Positions 58,872 to 64,000 of a DNA stretch of 64,000 bases are shown piece by piece (the first letter of the stretch is position 1; every line of letters begins with the position of its first letter). The notes beneath the pieces are model-generated. The model was given only the letters and a program-made list of their open reading frames with translations. It was not told where the DNA came from and ran no database searches. Both the position numbers and the translations under genes were made by a program. Source of the DNA: Chania multitudinisentens RB-25 (lineage in GTDB: Bacteria > Pseudomonadota > Gammaproteobacteria > Enterobacterales > Enterobacteriaceae); assembly GCF_000520015.2 (NCBI RefSeq), contig NZ_CP007044.2, forward strand, positions 1 to 64,000. The letters run 5' to 3'.

Positions 58872-60089
58872 CTACCTGGGTCGTAATAACGATAAAAATG
58901 ATTGGCCATGCTGTGGTGCTGGTGCGGTAAAAAACTCACAAACGCTCGCGCCAACGTCGGCCAAGGTTTGCCGGGTGCCTAATGCAATACTTTTCACCCC
59001 CTGTTGATAAACCAGGATAGGCACTTGTTCTCTGGTATGCTTGCTGTGCCCGATAGTCGGATCATTGCCATGGTCAGCCATCACGACTAAACAATCTTCC
59101 GCTGACATGGAATCGATAATGCTGGCCAGATTGCGATCTACCAATTTCAGGCAGTCGATATAGCGTTCAGGATTTTGCGCGTGGCCTGCCAGATCGGTTT
59201 CTTGAATATTGCTGCAAATAAAAGCTGACCCTGGCTGCCGAACATGCTGCAACGTTAAGTCCATTATTTGCTGTGAGTCGACCAGCTTTTCGTAGCTGAT
59301 GCCGTGAGGGTTAGCCACAATATCCGCCACCTTGCCAATCAGGACGGTTGGAATATTAACCTGATGCAATTGCTCAGGGACTTGAACGCTCTGATCGACG
59401 CCGTAACCGAGATGCACCACCTGGAATCCCCGATTATAAGCACCTGATTTCGGTGCATTAATACCGATATAGGTTTGCTGCCGGGTTTCTGCGGCCGCTT
59501 GAATGGCCTGGGTATTTTCCAGCAGGCCGCCAAAAGCAATAACGCGCCCGACCTTGACGCAGCGGCGCACAATGTGGCCAATCGCCTGAACCTGCTCGAA
59601 GGTTAATACCGCCAGATTGGCGCTGATATTGTAAACCTGCCCCAGATCCGCTTCGAGGTTGTCGCCAATCGCGGCGGCACCATCCACCCACAGATAGCTC
59701 AAGCTCCCTATTGCGATCCGTTCAACCTGATGCTTTTCCGCCAGCAATGCCTGTTCAACCCGATCGATCACTGCCGAGAATGGCATTCTTAGCGGCGGCA
59801 ATGGCAGGGTTCCCATTATTTCCTGGTGCCCCATGAAAGTATCGCCACCTTCATGCTGTAACAGCGCGCGGCCGGCAACAGCCTGTGGATTGGCCTGCAT
59901 CACGTTGGCAGAAAACCCTAACGCGTTGATTAAGCCCAGCTTCTCTAAGGTTGCCAACCGTAATTCAGGCTGGCTTTGCAACAAATGTTGGCAGGTGTTG
60001 GCGCCAATATCCTGCGGGCGCACCTCCGCCACATCCGGCATGGCGCCTACGCCAAAACTATCAATCACAATGACAATAAACTTACTCAT
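58872..60089 (-). CDS. yhfW: Phosphopentomutase-like metalloenzyme YhfW
   Basis: 405 residues, alkaline-phosphatase superfamily, close to DeoB phosphopentomutases and to E. coli YhfW (408). Metal-site motifs: VIVIDSFGVGAMPD at the start, GGDTFMGHQEIMG (active-site threonine region) at about 78-90, and VVMADHGNDPTIGHSKHTREQVPIL towards the end. The start is ATG 60089, overlapping the yhfX stop by 8 bp. It probably moves a phosphate within a sugar or related phosphate ester; substrate unknown. Confidence 0.92.
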   Translation of the reverse strand: MSKFIVIVIDSFGVGAMPDVAEVRPQDIGANTCQHLLQSQPELRLATLEKLGLINALGFSANVMQANPQAVAGRALLQHEGGDTFMGHQEIMGTLPLPPLRMPFSAVIDRVEQALLAEKHQVERIAIGSLSYLWVDGAAAIGDNLEADLGQVYNISANLAVLTFEQVQAIGHIVRRCVKVGRVIAFGGLLENTQAIQAAAETRQQTYIGINAPKSGAYNRGFQVVHLGYGVDQSVQVPEQLHQVNIPTVLIGKVADIVANPHGISYEKLVDSQQIMDLTLQHVRQPGSAFICSNIQETDLAGHAQNPERYIDCLKLVDRNLASIIDSMSAEDCLVVMADHGNDPTIGHSKHTREQVPILVYQQGVKSIALGTRQTLADVGASVCEFFTAPAPQHGQSFLSLLRPR

Positions 60090-61236
60090 AACGCCGCCCG
60101 AAACTGTCATAGGTTGCCACTAATTGTGGTGAGCCACTTTGTATACCGGCAACCAGCGCCACATCGCTGCGGGTAACAAAGATTTGCGTGCGAAAACAGC
60201 TGATCACCGGGTTACCGATGGGCCACTGGCCCGCTAAACGCAGGCAATAATCAATGCTGCTGTCGTCGGTTGGTAATACTTCCGCCCATTGCGCTTTACC
60301 GCCGGTAAATACCAATGCCTGTTGCAAATGACCACGGCGATAATATCCACCCCCAAAAAAGTAGCTGTTACCCGCAAAATGATGGGAAATCTCAGACAGA
60401 TAGAGCATGGCGATTCTTTCAGGCTGATCGCCCGTCTGGTTAGCAGGTATGGTGCCCGTTAATGCATGCCCAGGTTCCGCATGAGTTACGCCGTGCTCGG
60501 CTAACAGCGGAAAGGTGGCGCAGCTGCTGGCCGAGGGAGCATTCAGTTGCTCAACGGGAACGCCCTGCTGCTCAATCATCGCTTTGCCCGCCAGCAAAGT
60601 CGCTAAATTAGGGGTGGCTAACGTTTCTTGCCGTGCTTGATCAAACAACATGCAGGGGAAATGGGTCGCCCCCACAATCCGCACATTAGGCAATTGCTGA
60701 ATATGCGCGATCGCATCAACCAGCTGATCCAAGGCAAAACCCGCCTCTTGGCCGGGATAGAGCACGTCGCCAGGCTGGTAGACTTTTAATAATAACGGCT
60801 GGGTGTAATTCTGCTGTGCGGCTACCGCTGAGATCTGCTGCGCTTTCTCCAGTGAATAAACCGTGATCACTTCCGGCTTTTCCGCCAGGATTTTAGGCAA
60901 CAAATGCAGCGGCGGTTGAACCAGGTGACCAATATGCGCAACCGGCACCCGGTGGCGATAAAGCTGGTTAGCCTCTTTAAAATCCACCGCAACAATGCCG
61001 GCAAAACCCATATCCAGAAGTTTTTGGCAAATATAGGGGTTATGGCCAATCTGCTTTGGCATGGCATACAGTTTCAAACCGTATTGTTTGGCAACGGCCA
61101 GCAATAAACGTGCGTTTTCCCACAGTTGATCGAGATCGATAAGATAGGTATCCGGTAGCACTTTACCCTGCTGCCATAACGCTACCGCGGCCTCGATTAA
61201 GGCAGGGTTTTGCTTCTGTAATGCAGATAAAAACAT
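60082..61236 (-). CDS. yhfX: PLP-dependent alanine-racemase-fold protein YhfX
   Basis: 384 residues, close to E. coli YhfX (387). The N-terminal barrel of the alanine racemase type shows DLDQLWENARLLLAVAKQYGLKLYAMPKQIGHNPYICQ, with the PLP lysine in the MPKQIG motif. FAGIVAVDFKEANQLYRH and EPGHALTGTIPANQ follow. The C-terminus includes FFGGGYYRRGHLQQALVF. The reaction is not known. It overlaps yhfW by 8 bp and starts 35 bp after yhfY. Confidence 0.92.
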   Translation of the reverse strand: MFLSALQKQNPALIEAAVALWQQGKVLPDTYLIDLDQLWENARLLLAVAKQYGLKLYAMPKQIGHNPYICQKLLDMGFAGIVAVDFKEANQLYRHRVPVAHIGHLVQPPLHLLPKILAEKPEVITVYSLEKAQQISAVAAQQNYTQPLLLKVYQPGDVLYPGQEAGFALDQLVDAIAHIQQLPNVRIVGATHFPCMLFDQARQETLATPNLATLLAGKAMIEQQGVPVEQLNAPSASSCATFPLLAEHGVTHAEPGHALTGTIPANQTGDQPERIAMLYLSEISHHFAGNSYFFGGGYYRRGHLQQALVFTGGKAQWAEVLPTDDSSIDYCLRLAGQWPIGNPVISCFRTQIFVTRSDVALVAGIQSGSPQLVATYDSFGRRYE

Positions 61237-61271
61237 AATCAGCCCTACTTAGAGCCTATTCCAATAGGCGA

Positions 61272-61634
61272 TTAATCCGCTTGAGCAAGGTGCAAAGCAT
61301 AAAGATTCGATAACAGATAGGTTTTTTCGCTTTCTGGTATCTGAATTGAAAATTCGCTCAACAGGTCATTGTTGATCATTTGCAAACGCTCAAAGAGTTC
61401 GCTTTCAACGACTTCGCTAAACAGCTCGTTATCCATTGCAGCAACCGGTTCACCACGCGCACAGCGCATTAATGCATTAGCCATATGGGTGATTGCCATT
61501 TGCCCTTGGCTATTGCGAATAACCAACCCCCATTGCTGCTCCAGCTTATTCACCACCTTCAACATGCCTTGATGAACCTCTGCGCTAATCAGGTTGGCGC
61601 TTGCCAAAATCTGTAATCGTTGCTCCATTGTCAT
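61272..61634 (-). CDS. yhfY: PRD-domain protein YhfY
   Basis: 120 residues, same length as E. coli YhfY. It is a single PTS-regulation-domain-like helical protein (MAITHMANALMRCARGEP holds the conserved histidine of PRD domains). Such domains are normally phosphorylated by HPr or EII proteins, so YhfY may link the operon to PTS status (inference). It lies between yhfZ (26 bp gap) and yhfX. Confidence 0.88.
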   Translation of the reverse strand: MTMEQRLQILASANLISAEVHQGMLKVVNKLEQQWGLVIRNSQGQMAITHMANALMRCARGEPVAAMDNELFSEVVESELFERLQMINNDLLSEFSIQIPESEKTYLLSNLYALHLAQAD

Positions 61635-61660
61635 AGCCTTTCCGCATGAAAAAACAATAA

Positions 61661-62560
61661 TCAGTAAGAAGGATCAATTAAACCCGCTTGAACGGCACGC
61701 TGGTGCTCAAGTAATGCATTAATATCGACGATGCGCGTTAATAACTGTTCGATATAGTGATTATCCTGATTAATTAACACCACCGCTTCGGTCGCTTGTT
61801 GATAAATAGCGTGCTCCGCCAGCGGAATACTGGTCAGGTAATGGGATGCAAGATCTTCGGTCAAATTCCAAATCATGGCATCGATCTGCCCCTTTTCGAT
61901 CAATGCCAGTCCTTCGTTGTAGCCAATATTCACCCATTCAATCTGGCGGTTGGCAAAAAAGAGCTCGGTCATCAAACGCTGATCGGGAGAGCGAAAATCC
62001 AGCCCCACGCGCTGGATTTGATCCTGCTGCCCCTGGCGGCAGATTAAGTGGTGAGCATTAACATAAGAGTGCTCGCCCAACGATAAGGCGATCCTGACAT
62101 CCCCTTGTTGCAAATAGTTTTCCGCCGCCAAGCGTGAGGTGACTGCCATGTCATAGATGCCATTTTTCAGGCATTCAATCCGTATATCTGCGCCGCGCAT
62201 ATGGGCAAAATAGAGCGAAATCCCCTGGCACTGTTTTTTTAAACCACTGGCCAGGCCTTCATACAGCTTGGTATACGGCAGCGGCATGGCGCAAACGAGG
62301 TTATCAATACCCGCTTGAGAAAATAGGCCCGCGTAATTAATCGATTGCACCAGCGTGCCATTACGGCCACGGCGCTCCAAAGCAATATAATGCTGATTTT
62401 CCAGTGATTTTAAGGCGTTTTGTACGACCCCCACCGAAAGCTCAAAGGCCTGTGACAGTTCATCAATCGTTTTGAGACGCCCGCCGACCTGCTCGCCCAA
62501 CAAGTAACGAGCCAGCAAGGTTAACGCCATACCTTCTTTTTTGATAAACCGCCTGGTCAT
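61661..62560 (-). CDS. yhfZ: Transcriptional regulator YhfZ
   Basis: 299 residues, similar to E. coli YhfZ (301). The N-terminal winged-helix part (ALTLLARYLLGEQVGGRLKTIDELSQAFELSVGVVQNALKSLENQHYIALERRGRNGT, about 11-68, GntR-like) is followed by a substrate-binding-protein-like domain (CAMPLPYTKLYEGLASGLKKQ; FAHMRGADIRIECL; YDMAVTSRLAAENYL). The start is ATG 62560 with AAGG upstream. The ribosome site lies inside a perfect 52-bp palindrome. It is the first gene of the yhf operon and its probable regulator. Confidence 0.92.
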   Translation of the reverse strand: MTRRFIKKEGMALTLLARYLLGEQVGGRLKTIDELSQAFELSVGVVQNALKSLENQHYIALERRGRNGTLVQSINYAGLFSQAGIDNLVCAMPLPYTKLYEGLASGLKKQCQGISLYFAHMRGADIRIECLKNGIYDMAVTSRLAAENYLQQGDVRIALSLGEHSYVNAHHLICRQGQQDQIQRVGLDFRSPDQRLMTELFFANRQIEWVNIGYNEGLALIEKGQIDAMIWNLTEDLASHYLTSIPLAEHAIYQQATEAVVLINQDNHYIEQLLTRIVDINALLEHQRAVQAGLIDPSY

Positions 62561-62563
62561 AAC

Positions 62564-62615
62564 TTTAACCTTCAAATTATTGAATATTTAAATATTCAAT
62601 AATTTGAAGGTTAAA
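62564..62615. promoter_or_regulatory. Perfect 52-bp palindrome at the yhfZ start
   Basis: 26-bp arms meet without a loop at 62589/62590. The left half reads TTTAACCTTCAAATTATTGA then ATATTT, and the right half is its exact complement. It begins 4 bp before the yhfZ start codon, and its proximal arm contains the AAGG ribosome site. It can act as an operator with two mirrored half-sites or, in RNA, fold over the ribosome site. Confidence 0.85.
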
Positions 62616-62735
62616 TGCAAATGAGATAACACCGTATTGCAAAGGCCATCACAAAAATAAGCGTGAACGCCCCGTAGCCCTGCACCACCCAGCCAAACAC
62701 TGCACTGCTAACCGGGTGGTTAGAGCTAAACGTGA

Positions 62736-64000
62736 TTAAGGCTCTGCACCCGTTAAGTGAATGGGTAATGGGCTTTGCAGCTGTTGCAGCCGGTCACACA
62801 ACCAAATCAGGCGTAACAGGTTTTCAGCTTGGCTTACCGGTTGCGCAAGATAATGTTTTAGCTGGCTAGCCAGAAATGCCATCCCTAAATCATTGGCGGT
62901 TTGCAGGCACTGCGCCAAATCGTTTTTTTGCTGAGGGGATAAACCATAGCGCCCCGTACAGGCCTGTGCTTCCAGTACAGAGAGGAGTGGCCGGCTGAGC
63001 TGCTGGGCAAGAGTTGGCACCGTACCCAATAAAATCGCGCTCTGCTGTTTCTTCCGTGCCATATAGTTTTGAATATGGCTGATAAACATTGAAGGCTTTT
63101 TCTTACGCGGGTAATGGTCAAAATCGAGATAGAACAGCTCAACGCCATCCTCCTTTTTCAACCACAGCGTGGTTGGAATAAAATCGATCCCCTGCTCTTT
63201 TCTGACAGGTTGTACAGAAACCGCCAAAACGGTGAGCCGCTTTTCTGTGATATAGCGTAATTCTTCAAAGCTGCTTTGTTCTGCCTTGCCCCAATAAAGC
63301 CGAAGAAATACGGCATTATCGGCGCGATCGTTGATTTCCCACACCACACATTGCTCCGTTTCATACCACGCCAATGATTTGTAATCCTTGGGGTACAAGA
63401 CATAAGGCGTGAGGAAATCATCCAACTGCTGCGCAAAGTCGTGTTCAAGCGTTTGCCAGTTATCGGTGCCAAATTGGGTTTTCAGCGTTTGCAAGGCATC
63501 TATTGACAGTAATGATGGCGCTGTTTTGGCATATGCATCACCGCTCGCGGCCAGCGTTCCTTCATCCGATAACCTTGGATGATGGAGTTGGAACGGTTTG
63601 CGCATCATGCTATCCGCCGTCTGCTTCCAGAAAGAGAGCGAAGACCAGACATTTTGCCGGTGGAACTGCGTATCAAGCCGGTTAGCGCGTGCCTGCGTGC
63701 TTTGTAAAAGCTGTTGATTGTCGCTGTCCCAGAACGTAAAAGTTGCACCTAACGCGCCGCTGTCGGCCAACCACCAATTGGCGCTGATCGGAACTAATGA
63801 AAGAACGTCGTTTTTTTCATTATATTGACGGCGAAGCTGCCCCCGCACCTGCGGCAATGTGGCTATTGGCGCATGAGTTAGCTGATAAAGATAAGCCGAG
63901 AGCCGTGCCAAATAGCGCAAAACCTGGCTCTCATCCAGCGTGAAATGCTTTTCCGCCAAGAGTGCGACTTGCCCACTCAGCCCGCGCAAATAGGCCGCTA
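62736..64000 (-). CDS. Probable SWIM zinc-finger family protein (YehQ-like), C-terminal part, cut by window edge
   Basis: The frame is open through the right edge (upstream codons read AAYLRG), so the protein begins outside; about 421 codons are seen. The stretch LVPISANWWLADSGALGATFTFWDSDNQQLLQSTQARANR, later WSSLSFWKQTADSMMRKPFQLHHPRLSDEGTLAAS, follows the pattern of proteins encoded with MoxR ATPase and vWA genes (YehL-P-Q type), whose SWIM zinc finger would lie in the missing N-terminus. It is cytoplasmic with no membrane segment. Its stop is 176 bp upstream of the yhfZ start. The assignment rests on this pattern only. Confidence 0.55.
   Translation of the reverse strand, partial: AAYLRGLSGQVALLAEKHFTLDESQVLRYLARLSAYLYQLTHAPIATLPQVRGQLRRQYNEKNDVLSLVPISANWWLADSGALGATFTFWDSDNQQLLQSTQARANRLDTQFHRQNVWSSLSFWKQTADSMMRKPFQLHHPRLSDEGTLAASGDAYAKTAPSLLSIDALQTLKTQFGTDNWQTLEHDFAQQLDDFLTPYVLYPKDYKSLAWYETEQCVVWEINDRADNAVFLRLYWGKAEQSSFEELRYITEKRLTVLAVSVQPVRKEQGIDFIPTTLWLKKEDGVELFYLDFDHYPRKKKPSMFISHIQNYMARKKQQSAILLGTVPTLAQQLSRPLLSVLEAQACTGRYGLSPQQKNDLAQCLQTANDLGMAFLASQLKHYLAQPVSQAENLLRLIWLCDRLQQLQSPLPIHLTGAEP

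Overview
The window looks like chromosomal DNA of a Yersiniaceae member, most likely a Serratia-like species. The grounds are gene content and order: a fimbrial operon, a complete type VI secretion locus, a GH20 hexosaminidase, a yah-type operon, treR/treB/treC and a yhf operon, nearly all closest to enterobacterial proteins I recognise. I cannot name the species from sequence alone. No rRNA, tRNA, integrase, transposase or replication origin was found.

Layout. 1-3241 (minus strand): a chaperone-usher fimbrial operon (winged-helix regulator, major subunit, chaperone, usher cut by the left edge). 3242-5517: an AT-rich stretch without a convincing gene, carrying one perfect FNR-type box. 5518-34478 (plus strand): one 29-kb type VI secretion (T6SS) locus with all 13 core genes (tssA-M), regulators of the threonine-phosphorylation type (FHA protein, phosphatase, kinase, TagF) and TagJ. 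Behind vgrG lies a DUF2169/pentapeptide/DUF3540/DUF4150 loading cassette that has no recognisable toxin. 34482-37655 (minus): hexosaminidase and a GyrI-like protein. 37860-46650 (minus): a yahDEFG-permease-yahI-yahJ operon, with the LysR gene yahB divergent at 47070. 48090-53746 (plus): treR, an interposed Proteus-type lipase gene, then treB-treC. 53897-54841: two small envelope proteins of unknown function. 54939-55026: an orphan two-repeat type I-F CRISPR. 55052-62560 (minus): yhfZ-Y-X-W-U-T-S-php. 62736-64000 (minus): the C-terminal part of a probable SWIM zinc-finger protein.

How the genes work together. The T6SS genes encode membrane complex (TssJLM), baseplate (TssAEFGK), sheath and tube (TssBC, Hcp), spike (VgrG plus a PAAR-like DUF4150 protein), recycling ATPase ClpV and a kinase/phosphatase/FHA switch. 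The yah operon encodes subunits resembling the AllFGH oxamate carbamoyltransferase, a carbamate kinase, a nucleobase-type permease and a Tat-exported amidohydrolase. This suggests uptake and breakdown of a nitrogen compound through carbamoyl phosphate with ATP recovery; the substrate is not known. treR-treB-treC handle trehalose uptake and hydrolysis.

Most unusual items: the orphan I-F mini-CRISPR next to php; a perfect 52-bp palindrome covering the yhfZ ribosome-binding region; an apparent one-base lesion at the yahE start codon; three copies of a dispersed palindromic intergenic element; and a lipase gene splitting treR from treB.
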